Counted from the stretch's first letter, positions 1 to 9,524 are shown. The stretch is 64,000 nt of DNA from Paractinoplanes pyxinae (GCF_026626335.1 NZ_JAPNTZ010000022.1:124001-188000); one strand, 5' to 3'. Numbers and translations are program-made. The notes: generated from the sequence alone by a model not told the origin.

Positions 1-2298
1 CGGCCACGTGTCCACGGGCGGCGCGACGGACTGCTGCGGCGCCGGCGGCACGGTGGCCGCCCGGGCGCCCAGACCGGCCCGGTGCAGCTTGTGCCACCGC
101 AGCCGGCCGCCGGTCATCGCCGTGGTCGCCGACTGCATGAGCACCAGGTACATCAGCTGGCGATAGGCGAACTGCTGCAACGGCAGCCGCCACAACGGCT
201 TGAGCGATTCCCGGTCGAAGCGGAACGCCACCGCCGCCGTGAACAGCTGCAGGGCCAGCATGCCGAGCCAGGCCACCACGGTCTCCTCGAGCTCCCAGAA
301 GACCAGGCCGTAGAGCAGCATGATGTCGACCACCGGGGCGAGCATCGGCAGGGCCACACCGAACAGCGCCAGGAAGGGCAGGCCGACCCGGCCGAACCGG
401 CCCGACGGACCCTTGTCGAACAGCGCCCGGCGGTGCTTCCACATCGCCTGCATGGTGCCGTAGCTCCACCGGTAGCGCTGGCGGTACAGCTGCTCCAAAG
501 TGGCCGGCGCCTCGGTCCACGCCTTCGCGTTCTCGGCGTAGACGACCCGCCAGCCCGCCCGCAGCATGGCCATCGTGACGTCGGTGTCCTCGGCCAGCGT
601 CTCGTCGCTGATCCCGCCGACCTGGGCCAGCGCCTCGCGGCGGAACGCGCCGATCGCGCCGGGCACGGTCGGCATGATGCCCAGCACCTCGTACAGGCGG
701 CGGTCGAGGTTGAAGCCGATCACGTACTCGATGTGCTGCCAGGCGGCGACCATCTTCTCGCGGTTGCCGACCTTGACGTTGCCGGCGATCGCGCCCACCG
801 ACGGGTCGGCGAACGGCTGCACCAGGTTGCGGATCGAGTCCGGCTCGAAGATCGTGTCGCCGTCGACGGTGACGATGAGGTTGTGCCGGGCCAGGGCGAT
901 GCCGGTGTTCAGGGCGTTCGACTTGCCGCCGTTGGGCACCCGGACGACTCGTACGTTGGGCAATCGCATCTGCTCGACCAGGGCGGCCGTGCCGTCGGTG
1001 GAGCCGTCGTCGACCACCACAACCTCGATCTGCGGATAGTCGCCCCCGGCCAGCGACTGCACGGCGGCCTCGATGCCCTCCTTCTCGTTGTAGGCGGGCA
1101 CGATCACCGACACCGGCTCGGTCACCTCGGGACCCCAGCTCCAGCCGGGCTTGCGCCGCTGCCGGGTGTGGCGGGTCGCGAGCAGCAGCAACAACGCCGT
1201 ACGACCGATGGTGAGCACGCCGACCACGAGGAACAGGACGGCGATGACCCAGACGAGACCGTCGGCCAGCCGCACGGTCCAGATCACCGCGCTGCCGCGC
1301 CAGACGTCACTGCCCGCGGCGGCCGGGTTCTCCGGCAGCTCCGGCACGGGCTTGGCGCCGGCTGCGGCGGCCTGGTTGCTCTGCTCGATCGTGCGGTTCA
1401 GGCCCTCGGTGACCGTGGTGAAGACGTAGCCGCGGGCCTTCATCATCGGGATGAACTTGCGCAGCGCCTCGATGGTCTGGGCCCGGTCGCCGCCGGCGTC
1501 GTGGAACAGGATGACGGCCGAGGTCTCGCCGGGCGGGGTCGCGTTCTTGATGATCCGGTCGACGCCGGGCCGCTGCCAGTCCTGGCTGTCGGTGTCGTTG
1601 ACGACGACCAGGTAGCCCTGCCGGCCCGCGTTCTTGATGATCTTCCAGTTGTCGTCGTCGATGGCCGCGTTCATCGACGAGTACGGGAAGCGGGCCAGGT
1701 TGGTGTGCACCCCGGTGGCCCGGGCGATCGCGACCTGCGTCTGGGACAGCTCCAGGGTGCGCCGCCAGGGCGCGAGCAGCTGCAGGTTGGGGTGGGTGAA
1801 GGTGTGCAGGCCGAGCTCGTTGCCGTCGTCGGTGACCCGCTTGGCCAGGGCCGGATGCCGGGCCACCTCGGAGCCGACGACGAAGAACGTGCCGTGCGCG
1901 CCGTTCTCCTTGAGCACGTCGAGGACGCGCGGTGTCCACGTCGGATCGGGGCCGTCGTCGAAGGTGAGCGCGATGGTCTTGGGTGGCATGCGGCTGGTGC
2001 TCTCCTGGCCGCCGGTCGTGTTGATGACCGGGCCGCCGTTCAGCACCTCGGGCGGGACGGTGGCGTTGTCGCCGACCTCGGTCTCGACGTGGTCGCCCTT
2101 GAACTCGGAGTTGACGTAGGCCTGAACCACCAGCACGGCCACGAAGACGCCCAGCAGCAGCGTGCCGAGCAGCACCCGGGGCCGGGGGAGCAGCCGCCGC
2201 CGGACCGGGCCCCGGCCGCGGGTGCGCTGGCGGGTGGACGGCATCGGCGGCGGGGTGTTGGGGGGTGGGGCCTTGTGGGCCGGGGTGTGGGGGGTCAC
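1..2298 (-). CDS. Polysaccharide deacetylase / family 2 glycosyltransferase fusion (partial, C-terminus off the left edge)
   Basis: Membrane enzyme that probably polymerises and/or N-deacetylates an extracellular amino-sugar polymer. At least 766 residues are in the window. Order: a membrane anchor at about residues 39-61; a NodB-type deacetylase domain with TFDDGP near residue 111 and an HTFTH metal-site motif further on; membrane segments near 336-376; then a GT2 domain from about 393 with VSVIVPAYNE, TVDGDT (about 475), an LAEDTD motif and QRYRW (about 605), as in processive synthases of the NodC/PgaC type; then more membrane helices. The GTG start overlaps the TGA of the upstream gene (GTGA), so the two are one operon and translationally coupled. 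The polymer is not deducible from sequence. The open frame reaches base 1 without a stop. Confidence 0.9.
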   Translation of the reverse strand, partial: MTPHTPAHKAPPPNTPPPMPSTRQRTRGRGPVRRRLLPRPRVLLGTLLLGVFVAVLVVQAYVNSEFKGDHVETEVGDNATVPPEVLNGGPVINTTGGQESTSRMPPKTIALTFDDGPDPTWTPRVLDVLKENGAHGTFFVVGSEVARHPALAKRVTDDGNELGLHTFTHPNLQLLAPWRRTLELSQTQVAIARATGVHTNLARFPYSSMNAAIDDDNWKIIKNAGRQGYLVVVNDTDSQDWQRPGVDRIIKNATPPGETSAVILFHDAGGDRAQTIEALRKFIPMMKARGYVFTTVTEGLNRTIEQSNQAAAAGAKPVPELPENPAAAGSDVWRGSAVIWTVRLADGLVWVIAVLFLVVGVLTIGRTALLLLLATRHTRQRRKPGWSWGPEVTEPVSVIVPAYNEKEGIEAAVQSLAGGDYPQIEVVVVDDGSTDGTAALVEQMRLPNVRVVRVPNGGKSNALNTGIALARHNLIVTVDGDTIFEPDSIRNLVQPFADPSVGAIAGNVKVGNREKMVAAWQHIEYVIGFNLDRRLYEVLGIMPTVPGAIGAFRREALAQVGGISDETLAEDTDVTMAMLRAGWRVVYAENAKAWTEAPATLEQLYRQRYRWSYGTMQAMWKHRRALFDKGPSGRFGRVGLPFLALFGVALPMLAPVVDIMLLYGLVFWELEETVVAWLGMLALQLFTAAVAFRFDRESLKPLWRLPLQQFAYRQLMYLVLMQSATTAMTGGRLRWHKLHRAGLGARAATVPPAPQQSVAPPVDTWP

Positions 2299-3209
2299 TG
2301 CAGCACCTTGGATGTCAGGTCGTCGTCAGGGTCCAGGACGAGGTCGGTGGCGGACTTCGGGGTGTCGTCGCCGGCGGCCGACCCTCCGCTGCCGGCCGAT
2401 CCGCCCTTGCTGCCACTGCTCTCGCTGCCGCTGCCGCTGCCGCTGCCGCTGCCGCTGTCGCCGCCTTCGTCGCCGGCCCCCGAGGCGGACGAGCCCGAGC
2501 CGGTCGGGCTCGGGCTCGTCGGGGTTCCGGCGCCACCACCGGAGCCGCCGGTTCCTCCGCCGGAGCCGCCGGTTCCTCCGCCGGAACCGCCGGTTCCTCC
2601 GCCGGTGCCGGGCGGCACCGGGGGCGGCGGGTTCTGGTCGGTCGGCGGGGTCGTCTCCTCCGTCGGCGGGGTCGTGCCGCCCGTCGGCGGGTCCACGGTG
2701 ACCGGCGGTGTGGTCGTCGGCTTGGTCGTGGTGGTCGATTCCGGCTGCCTCGACGTCGGCGCCGGCTTGGCGGTCGTCTTGGACGGGCTGGGGGTCCTGG
2801 TCGCCGCCGGGGTCCGGGTCGACTCGAGGCGCGGCGCCCGCGTCCGCGCGGTGGTGCGGCGCGGCTGCGGTTCGGCGATGGTCAGGGCGCGCGACACCTG
2901 GGTCGGCGTCGGGCTGGGCGTCGGCGTGGGGGCGGGGGGCTTGGGGGCCGGCGTCTCCTTCTTCTCGGGTTCGAGCCCGGGCAGCGGCAGAACGGCGCTC
3001 GAGCGGACCGGTCCGCCGGCCAGGCTGACGCTGATCAGGCCGCCGTAGAGCATGACCAGCGCGCCGAAGGCGTACGCGATCCGCCGCAAGAACCGGCTGC
3101 GGCGCCCGGTGCTGTCCACGAAGACCGGCGCGGGTGTCTCGATCGAGATCACGTCGGTCTCGAGGACGTCGGTCGCGGTATGCGGGTTTTCTGGCTCCTG
3201 CGAAGTCAC
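2295..3209 (-). CDS. Single-pass membrane protein with Pro/Thr-rich and Gly/Ser-repeat extracellular region
   Basis: 304 residues, function unknown. A short cytoplasmic N-terminus is followed by one membrane helix at about residues 43-65 and a long low-complexity exterior: a Thr/Pro-rich stretch (about 80-210), several GGTGGSG-type repeats encoded by a 21-bp DNA repeat near 2539-2602, Ser/Gly tracts, and an acidic C-terminus. No catalytic motif is visible. It is the first gene of a two-gene operon with the deacetylase/glycosyltransferase, which suggests a cell-surface or wall-spanning partner of that enzyme (inference). The start at 3209 directly follows an AT-rich upstream region that probably holds the promoter. 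Confidence 0.75.
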   Translation of the reverse strand: MTSQEPENPHTATDVLETDVISIETPAPVFVDSTGRRSRFLRRIAYAFGALVMLYGGLISVSLAGGPVRSSAVLPLPGLEPEKKETPAPKPPAPTPTPSPTPTQVSRALTIAEPQPRRTTARTRAPRLESTRTPAATRTPSPSKTTAKPAPTSRQPESTTTTKPTTTPPVTVDPPTGGTTPPTEETTPPTDQNPPPPVPPGTGGGTGGSGGGTGGSGGGTGGSGGGAGTPTSPSPTGSGSSASGAGDEGGDSGSGSGSGSGSESSGSKGGSAGSGGSAAGDDTPKSATDLVLDPDDDLTSKVLQ

Positions 3210-3691
3210 GCGGCGAGCTTAAAAAGATAAATAGCGATCTTGGTACGACTCACTCTCGTGAGTGACGGATGATCGTTTCCCGGATTTCAACCGAAATGAT
3301 GAGCATCAGCGTTTGACCAGATGGCAGGTCATCTGTGCCACGGGTGAGCAGGACTCGCTGAGCTGCATAGCAAGCGCGGAAGGCCGAAGGTTACGCCAAT
3401 TCTCCGTTTGTTTTCCTGTCGTATTCGCGACAGTGAAAGAGGCAAAATAGCGAAGCTTATTCACAGCACTAAATGCGTAACTTAATGAGAAGATACCACT
3501 ATGTCCGAGTTGTCCATGCTGTGCGTGATCGAAATTTGAAACTTCCCCTGGCCACCCGTTGAATCCGCCATCAGAGGTCGTTAAGCTTCATCTTGCGCGC
3601 TCCTATCGCCCGCTTCCCCCGTGGCAGGCGATCGGGGCGCGCACCTATTTCCCCCGCCTCCCGCGTCGATCGCGCGGTCGAGAGCAGCGGC
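3210..3691. other. AT-rich intergenic region
   Basis: About 480 bases between the start of the minus-strand membrane-protein operon and the 3' end of the mannosyltransferase gene. By hand count 3421-3480 and 3481-3540 each have about 25 G/C in 60, far below the surrounding genes. It holds a short perfect inverted repeat, ACTCAC-TCTC-GTGAGT (3248-3263). It probably contains the promoter of the 2295-3209 gene. I found no convincing gene or known riboswitch. A 62-codon frame at 3262-3450 has no ribosome binding site or recognisable protein character. Confidence 0.5.
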
Positions 3692-5269
3692 CTAGATCCA
3701 GCGACCGCCCAGCCACATCCGGTGCGACCAGCTCTCGTACGGAATGAGCTGACCCACGAAGATCGGGTAGAAGTAGGCGAAGCAGACGGCCACCAGCACG
3801 AGATAGGCGGCGGCCACCACTGTGCCGATCAGCTGGCGATCCGACCGGCCCGACCCCCGCGCCACCCCCTCGGGCGGCGTCATGATCGCGCCCAGCACGT
3901 AGACGACGGCCAGGATGAGGAACGGCAGGGCCGGCAGGGCGTAGAACGAGAACATCGTGCGCCCGTCCTTGACCGCGTAGTAGAACCACGGCAGCAGCCC
4001 GGCCACCGCGGGCACCAGGATCGCCCACGCCCGCCAGTCGCGGCGGGCCAGGCCGAACCAGACGAGCGCGACCAGCGCGGGCAGGAACGACCACCACAGA
4101 ACCGGCGTGCCCAGCAGCAGGATCTCGCGGGCGCAGCTCGGTGCGCCGCAGTCGCCGCCGTTGTTCCAGTAGAACGCGACCGGCCGCCCCAGCAGCAGCC
4201 ACTGCCACGGCCAGGACTGATAGACGTGTCGCTCGGTCAGTCCGCTGTGGAAGGTGTACGCCTCGTGGTGGTAGTGCCACAGGTTCAGCAGTGCGCCGAT
4301 GACCGGCGGTTCGCTGAGCCCGTTGGCCTCGCGGTAGTGCCGGAAGTAGCCGGTGTCGGTGACGAACCAGCCGGTCCAGGTGGCCAGGTAGATCACGAAG
4401 GTGAGCCCGAAGCTGAGGATTAGCCAGCCCAGGTCGCCGATGATGCCGGCCAGGAAGGGACCGCGCACCCCGGCCGAGCGGCGCGCCTGCACCCGCCAGG
4501 CGATCACCAGACCGGCCAGGAAGGGTGCGAAGAACAGGGCACTCCACTTCACGCCGCAGGCCAGGCCGAAGGTGACGCCGGCGACCAGCAACCACCACGG
4601 GACGATCCGGGGCAGGTCGGGGGTCTGGGCCGGGTCGAACCCGTTCTCGAGCGCGCGCAGCATCCGCCGGCGGTAGTGATCCCGGTCGAGCACCAGCGCC
4701 GCGAACGTGGCCAGCAGGAACGTGGCCAGGAAGATGTCGAGCAGCGAGGTGCGCGAGAGCACCAGCTGGAAGCCGTCGAGCGTCATCAGCAGCCCGGCCA
4801 GCCCGGCCAGCAGCACCGAGTGGAACAGCCGGTAGGTGACCCGGATCAGGATCAGGATCATGACCGTGCCGGCGATCGCGGCCGGGAAGCGCCAGCCCAG
4901 CTCGTTGTTGCCGAAGATCAGCTCGCCCACGGCGATCAGCCACTTGCCCAGCGGGGGATGCACAACGTACGCCGCGCTGTTGGTTTTCTCGTCCCACTCG
5001 ACGCCGTGCGAGAGCATGTCCCAGGCGTCGGTCGGGTAGTAGACCTCGTCGAAGATGTAGCCCTTGGGACTGCTGATCCCGTTCAGCCGCAGGATCGCCG
5101 CGATCGTCACGATGAGGCCGGTGACCAGCCACGAGTGCGGGTTGAGCCAGTTGTCGAGCGTGGCCAAGCGGCGCCGGACGATCTCGGGGACGCCGCGGAC
5201 GCCCCCGGGCTCGGCCGCCGCGGGCGGTTCCGGGGTGAGATCGGTCTCCGTCGCGGGCGCCGTAGTCAC
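3692..5269 (-). CDS. Dolichyl-phosphate-mannose-protein mannosyltransferase (GT39)
   Basis: Polytopic membrane enzyme of 525 residues that transfers mannose from polyprenyl-phosphomannose to Ser/Thr of exported proteins. The N-terminal region has the acidic pair of the PMT family (FDEVYYPTDAWD) in the first outer loop, then about ten hydrophobic helices and HPPLGKW, typical of bacterial PMTs. Length fits the family (about 520). It starts at a GTG and is divergent from rsmI, the same pairing as Rv1002c/Rv1003 in Mycobacterium tuberculosis (from memory). Likely substrates include Thr/Pro-rich secreted proteins such as the one at 9673 (inference). Confidence 0.93.
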   Translation of the reverse strand: MTTAPATETDLTPEPPAAAEPGGVRGVPEIVRRRLATLDNWLNPHSWLVTGLIVTIAAILRLNGISSPKGYIFDEVYYPTDAWDMLSHGVEWDEKTNSAAYVVHPPLGKWLIAVGELIFGNNELGWRFPAAIAGTVMILILIRVTYRLFHSVLLAGLAGLLMTLDGFQLVLSRTSLLDIFLATFLLATFAALVLDRDHYRRRMLRALENGFDPAQTPDLPRIVPWWLLVAGVTFGLACGVKWSALFFAPFLAGLVIAWRVQARRSAGVRGPFLAGIIGDLGWLILSFGLTFVIYLATWTGWFVTDTGYFRHYREANGLSEPPVIGALLNLWHYHHEAYTFHSGLTERHVYQSWPWQWLLLGRPVAFYWNNGGDCGAPSCAREILLLGTPVLWWSFLPALVALVWFGLARRDWRAWAILVPAVAGLLPWFYYAVKDGRTMFSFYALPALPFLILAVVYVLGAIMTPPEGVARGSGRSDRQLIGTVVAAAYLVLVAVCFAYFYPIFVGQLIPYESWSHRMWLGGRWI

Positions 5270-5297
5270 CCCGCGATCGTAGGGCGTGCGGCTGAGA

Positions 5298-5316
5298 GGT
5301 GACGCCTGCCGTCACC
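5298..5316. promoter_or_regulatory. Inverted repeat between divergent pmt and rsmI genes
   Basis: GGTGACG-CCTGC-CGTCACC is a perfect 7-bp inverted repeat with a 5-bp centre inside the 75-bp divergent intergenic space. It could be an operator or a short hairpin. No regulator is assigned. Confidence 0.35.
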
Positions 5317-5344
5317 GGGCCCGGGCGTGTGATGGACTTTCGGA

Positions 5345-6193
5345 GTGGACTCGACTGAGAAGGGCCGGGTGGTTCTGCTCGGCGCGCCGCTGGGCAACGT
5401 CGGCGACGCCTCCGCCCGGCTGCGTGAGGTGCTGGCCACGGCCGACGTGATCGCCGCCGAGGACACCCGGCGGCTGGCCCGCCTGACCCGGGATCTGGGC
5501 GTCACGGTCACCGGGCGGGTCGTCTCGTATTTCGAGGGCAACGACGAGCGGCGTACGCCCGAACTGGTCGACGCCCTGGCCGGTGGGGCCGTGGTCGCGG
5601 TGGTCACCGACGGCGGCATGCCCAGCGTCTCCGACCCCGGCTTCCGCCTTGTGCGGGCCGCCCTGGACGCGGGTTACCCGGTCACCGCGGCGCCCGGCCC
5701 GAGCGCTGTCACGACGGCCCTGGCGCTCTCCGGCCTGCCGAGCGACCGCTTCGTCTTCGAGGGCTTTCTTCCCCGTACGGGTTCACACCGCCGTTCCCGC
5801 CTGCGGGAGCTCACGGGCGAGGGCCGCACGCTGGTCTTCTTCGAGGCGCCGCACCGCATCGCGGGCATGCTGGCCGACGCCGCGGCCACCTTCGGCGACG
5901 ACCGGCCGGCCGCGGTGTGCCGGGAACTGACCAAGACGTACGAGGAGATCCGCCGCGACACGCTGGCCGAGCTGGCCGCCTGGGCCGTCCGCGAGGAGCC
6001 GCGGGGCGAGATCACCGTCGTCGTCGGCGGCGCCCCGCCCCGCCCGGCCGAGCGCCCGGCCGACGAGGAGCTGCGGGCCGCGGTGGCCGGGCGCGAGGCG
6101 GCCGGCTCATCGCGGCGCGACGCCATCCAGGCCGTCGCCGACGAGTACGGCCTGCGCAAGCGCGAGGTGTACGCCCTGGTCCACGGTCAGTAG
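5345..6193 (+). CDS. rsmI: 16S rRNA (cytidine-1402-2'-O)-methyltransferase
   Basis: 282 residues. Methylates the 2'-OH of C1402 in the 16S rRNA P-site region using S-adenosylmethionine. The tetrapyrrole-methylase fold is clear: LLGAPLGNVGD at the N-terminus, AEDTRR, VAVVTDGGMPSVSDPGF, and the PGPSAV segment followed by FEGFLPR, all RsmI hallmarks. The GTG start at 5345 gives the usual family length. The last 7 bases overlap the end of the convergent membrane-protein gene. Confidence 0.96.
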   Translation: MDSTEKGRVVLLGAPLGNVGDASARLREVLATADVIAAEDTRRLARLTRDLGVTVTGRVVSYFEGNDERRTPELVDALAGGAVVAVVTDGGMPSVSDPGFRLVRAALDAGYPVTAAPGPSAVTTALALSGLPSDRFVFEGFLPRTGSHRRSRLRELTGEGRTLVFFEAPHRIAGMLADAAATFGDDRPAAVCRELTKTYEEIRRDTLAELAAWAVREEPRGEITVVVGGAPPRPAERPADEELRAAVAGREAAGSSRRDAIQAVADEYGLRKREVYALVHGQ

Positions 6194-7536
6194 GCGGCGG
6201 CCAGGAACCCGGCCAGCAGTGCCAGTGGGCCGGCCAGGCTCAGCAGCACCGCCGCCCGCCGGGCCCGGGCCGTGTCGAGCCGGCGGGCCTTCGTCACCCC
6301 GGCGATGGCGTAGCCGCACAGCAGCACGAGCGCGAAGCCGAGCATCCAGCGCAGCTGCAGCAGGGGTCCGGTCCCGCCGACGTACGCCTGCAGGCTGTCC
6401 GGGCTGACCATGCGGGCCGGGGTGACCGCGCCCGGCTGCCGCGCCTGTCCCTCGACGCCGAGCAGCCGCACCTGGGCGATCGTGTAGCGGCCGCCGGCGT
6501 CGGCGAACCGGCCCGCGCAGCGCTGGGTGACGCCGTCGCCCACGCAGCGGGTCGTGGTCGCGTACCCCTGGTCGCCGTGGCCGACCGCCAGCCAGAACGG
6601 CTCGGCGCTGACCCACGCGAAGAACGCCGCCACCAGGCCGAGCGCCACCAGCGAGACCTGGGCCGAGACCGGCCGTCCGCTCGGTTTGCGGGCGGCCCGG
6701 CCGGTGCCGCGGTGGCGGGCCCGGGTGAGCACCGGCGCCGGTTCCTCGCCGGGCGGCACCTCGATCGTGTCGTCGGTCGGTTCGCGCCAGAACGAGGAGT
6801 TCTCCAGGCGCTCGAGGCGGGCGTCGGTGGACGCCGTCCCGGTCGGCGGGGGCAGCGGCTCGGTGTGGCGGACGCCGCCCTGGCGGGGGCGGGCCGGCAT
6901 CGGGCGGTCCAGCGGCACGGTGGGCCGGTGGCGCGGGTTCGGCTCGGGCAGCACCATCACGTCGTCCGGCGGCGGGGGCGGGGTGACGGTGGCCTTGCTC
7001 GCGGAAGGCGGCACGAGCGGGGGCGGCTTCAGCACGGGCGACTCGAGCGGAGGCGCCTTCAGCACGGGCGGCTCGAGCGGGAGCGGCTTGAGCACGGGCG
7101 GCAGCGCGACGGTGGCTTCCGGAGCGTCGGCCGCCACCGTTGCCGGCGACGCCTTGGCAACATGGCCTGCCGCCGGCCGCAGCACGGTATAGCGGTGCGG
7201 GTCGGGCTGGTCGTGATCACGTTCGACGGCGGGCGGCTCGACCACGGCCGGCGCGACCTTCGGTTCCAGCTCTTTCGCCAGGTCATGGGCCCCGGCGGCG
7301 TGTGCCTCGGCCGCCTCGCCGGTGCGGGGCACGGCCGCGGGCGGCAGCAGCACTCCGGTGCCGCCCGTCGGCTGCTCGGCGCCCTGCGCGGGCTGCCGCC
7401 GGGCCGGTGCGGACATCGGGTCGGCGCCCGAGCGGCCGGTCTCGCCCCGCCACCAGGCCGGGTCGGGATCGGCGAACGACCACGGGTCGCCCTCGCTACG
7501 AGGCGTTTCCCCTGGCTGAGGCGTGTCTGCTGGCAC
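6187..7536 (-). CDS. Proline-rich membrane protein with C-terminal three-helix region
   Basis: 449 residues of unknown function. The first roughly 290 residues are hydrophilic and Pro/Glu-rich with imperfect repeats (PVLKPLPLEP, PVLKAPPLES), probably disordered and cytoplasmic. Then come a helix near 297-317, an outer loop with a Cys pair (RCVGDG...RCAG), and two C-terminal helices. It is convergent with rsmI, the position held in mycobacteria by the membrane protein Rv1004c (from memory), so it may be a divergent counterpart. It is divergent from metG; the GTG start at 7536 leaves a 133-bp shared promoter region. Confidence 0.75.
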   Translation of the reverse strand: MPADTPQPGETPRSEGDPWSFADPDPAWWRGETGRSGADPMSAPARRQPAQGAEQPTGGTGVLLPPAAVPRTGEAAEAHAAGAHDLAKELEPKVAPAVVEPPAVERDHDQPDPHRYTVLRPAAGHVAKASPATVAADAPEATVALPPVLKPLPLEPPVLKAPPLESPVLKPPPLVPPSASKATVTPPPPPDDVMVLPEPNPRHRPTVPLDRPMPARPRQGGVRHTEPLPPPTGTASTDARLERLENSSFWREPTDDTIEVPPGEEPAPVLTRARHRGTGRAARKPSGRPVSAQVSLVALGLVAAFFAWVSAEPFWLAVGHGDQGYATTTRCVGDGVTQRCAGRFADAGGRYTIAQVRLLGVEGQARQPGAVTPARMVSPDSLQAYVGGTGPLLQLRWMLGFALVLLCGYAIAGVTKARRLDTARARRAAVLLSLAGPLALLAGFLAAAY

Positions 7537-7669
7537 GGCTCCATTGGACTACGACCTCGACCGGGGGACGCGTTTTGAATCTGGGCGTGTCGGGATAAAT
7601 ACGGATCTCGCGGAGGGCTGAACGAATCCGTTCGCTTGCCGCCACCGCCGCTCATTACTCTTAGTCCTC

Positions 7670-9466
7670 ATGAGTCACGTTCTCGCCGCGGTCGCCTGGC
7701 CCTATGCCAACGGCCCGCGCCACATCGGTCATGTCTCCGGCTTCGGGGTGCCCTCCGACGTTTTCAGCCGGTACATGCGGATGGCCGGCCACGACGTGCT
7801 CATGGTCTCGGGCACCGACGAGCACGGCACGCCGATCCAGGTGCAGGCCGACGCCGAGGGGGTGACCGCGCGCGAGCTCGCCGACCGCTACAACCGAGTG
7901 ATCGTCGAAGACCTGCACGGTCTGGGCCTGAGCTACGACCTGTTCACCCGCACCACCACGCGCAACCACTACGCCGTGGTGCAAGAGCTGTTCACCGCGC
8001 TCGAGCGCAACGGCTACATCGTCGCGCGCACGACGCTGGGCGCCCGCTCCCCGTCGACCGGGCGCACCCTGCCCGACCGCTACATCGAGGGCACCTGCCC
8101 GATCTGCGGCTACGACAGCGCCCGCGGCGACCAGTGCGACAACTGCGGCAACCAGCTCGACCCCGAGCAGCTGATCAACCCGCGCTCCAAGATCAACGGT
8201 GAGACCCCGGAGTTCGTCGAGACCGAGCACTTCTTCCTCGACCTGCCGGCCTTCGCCGAGGCCATCGGCAACTGGCTCGACCAGCGGGAGAACTGGCGGC
8301 CCAACGTCCTCAAGTTCAGCCGCAACCTGCTCGACGACCTGCAGCCCCGGGCCATCACCCGCGACCTCGAGTGGGGGGTGCCGATCCCGCTCGACGGCTG
8401 GCGCGACCGCACCGACAAGCGCATCTACGTGTGGTTCGACGCGGTCATCGGCTACCTGTCGGCCTCGATCGAGTGGGCCCGCCGCTCCGGCGACCCCGAG
8501 GCGTGGCGCAAATGGTGGTCGGCCGACGCCGAGGGCAAGGACGCGCTGGGCTACTACTTCATGGGCAAGGACAACATCGTCTTCCACTCGGTGATCTGGC
8601 CGGCGCTGCTGCTCGGTTACTCGGGCGAGGGCGACAAGGGCGGCGAGCCGGGCGAGCTGGGCCGGCTCAACCTGCCCACCGAGGTGGTCTCGAGCGAGTT
8701 CCTGACGATGGAGGGCAAGAAGTTCTCGTCGTCGCGCCGGGTCGTCATCTACGTCCGCGACTTCCTCGAGCGTTACGACGCCGACGCGCTGCGCTATTTC
8801 ATCGCGGTGGCCGGCCCCGAGTCCACCGACACCGATTTCACCTGGGCCGAATTCGTCCGGCGCAACAATGACGAACTGGTGGCCGGCTGGGGAAATCTGG
8901 TCAACCGGTCGATCTCGATGGCGGCCAAGAACTTCGGCGCCATCCCGGCTGTGACTGAGCTCACGGCCGACGACGAGGCCCTTCTCGCGTACGCGAAATC
9001 GGGTTTCGCCACGGTCGGCGAACTGATCGCCAAGCACCGGCAGAAGGCGGCGATCGGCGAGGCGATGAAGGTGGTCGCCGAGGCCAACAAGTACCTTTCC
9101 GACCAGGCCCCGTGGAAGCTCAAGTCCGAGGACGAGAAGCCGCGGCAGGCCACCGTCCTCGCAGTCGCGTTGCAGGTGGTCAGCGACGCCAACACGCTGC
9201 TGACGCCGTTCCTGCCGCACTCCGCGCAGAAGGTGTTCGAGCTGCTCGGCGGCGAGGGCGTGCACGCGCCGATGCCGAGCATCGAGCAGGTCGACGACCT
9301 CGACGGCGGACCGTCCTACCCCGTTCTCACGGGCGACTACACGGTCGGTGCGCGCTGGGAATCGGTGCCCCTGGTGGCCGGCACGCCGCTGGCCACGCCC
9401 AAGCCGGTCTTCCGCAAGCTCGAGCCGTCCGTCATCGAGGAAGAATTGGCCCGTCTAGCAGGGTGA
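7670..9466 (+). CDS. metG: Methionyl-tRNA synthetase
   Basis: 598 residues. Charges tRNA-Met in the cytoplasm. Class I signatures are present: HIGH at residues 18-21, GTDEHG downstream, and KFSSS (about 351-355) as the KMSKS-loop variant. A four-cysteine zinc knuckle (CPICG...CDNCG, about 143-158) lies in the connective peptide. There is no C-terminal EMAP-like dimer domain, as in the shorter actinobacterial enzymes. The ATG at 7670 immediately precedes the conserved N-terminal strand. A strong terminator follows. Confidence 0.97.
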   Translation: MSHVLAAVAWPYANGPRHIGHVSGFGVPSDVFSRYMRMAGHDVLMVSGTDEHGTPIQVQADAEGVTARELADRYNRVIVEDLHGLGLSYDLFTRTTTRNHYAVVQELFTALERNGYIVARTTLGARSPSTGRTLPDRYIEGTCPICGYDSARGDQCDNCGNQLDPEQLINPRSKINGETPEFVETEHFFLDLPAFAEAIGNWLDQRENWRPNVLKFSRNLLDDLQPRAITRDLEWGVPIPLDGWRDRTDKRIYVWFDAVIGYLSASIEWARRSGDPEAWRKWWSADAEGKDALGYYFMGKDNIVFHSVIWPALLLGYSGEGDKGGEPGELGRLNLPTEVVSSEFLTMEGKKFSSSRRVVIYVRDFLERYDADALRYFIAVAGPESTDTDFTWAEFVRRNNDELVAGWGNLVNRSISMAAKNFGAIPAVTELTADDEALLAYAKSGFATVGELIAKHRQKAAIGEAMKVVAEANKYLSDQAPWKLKSEDEKPRQATVLAVALQVVSDANTLLTPFLPHSAQKVFELLGGEGVHAPMPSIEQVDDLDGGPSYPVLTGDYTVGARWESVPLVAGTPLATPKPVFRKLEPSVIEEELARLAG

Positions 9467-9478
9467 TGTAGTTCTATT

Positions 9479-9524
9479 GACGAGGCTCGATCGCACTAAG
9501 GGTGCGGTCGAGCCTCGTCCGTTT
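9479..9524 (+). terminator. Terminator after metG
   Basis: 17-bp stem with one G-T pair (left arm 9479-9495, right arm 9503-9519) and a 7-base loop, followed by CGTTT. A good intrinsic terminator closing metG. Confidence 0.85.

Noticed and set aside
82..3048. 988-codon plus-strand open frame
   Set aside because: It is the antisense of the deacetylase/glycosyltransferase and membrane-protein genes; composition is Arg/Pro/His-rich nonsense typical of high-GC shadow frames.
3262..3450. 62-codon frame in the AT-rich gap, and a riboswitch there
   Set aside because: No ribosome binding site or recognisable sequence; GEMM/c-di-AMP type core motifs were looked for and not found.
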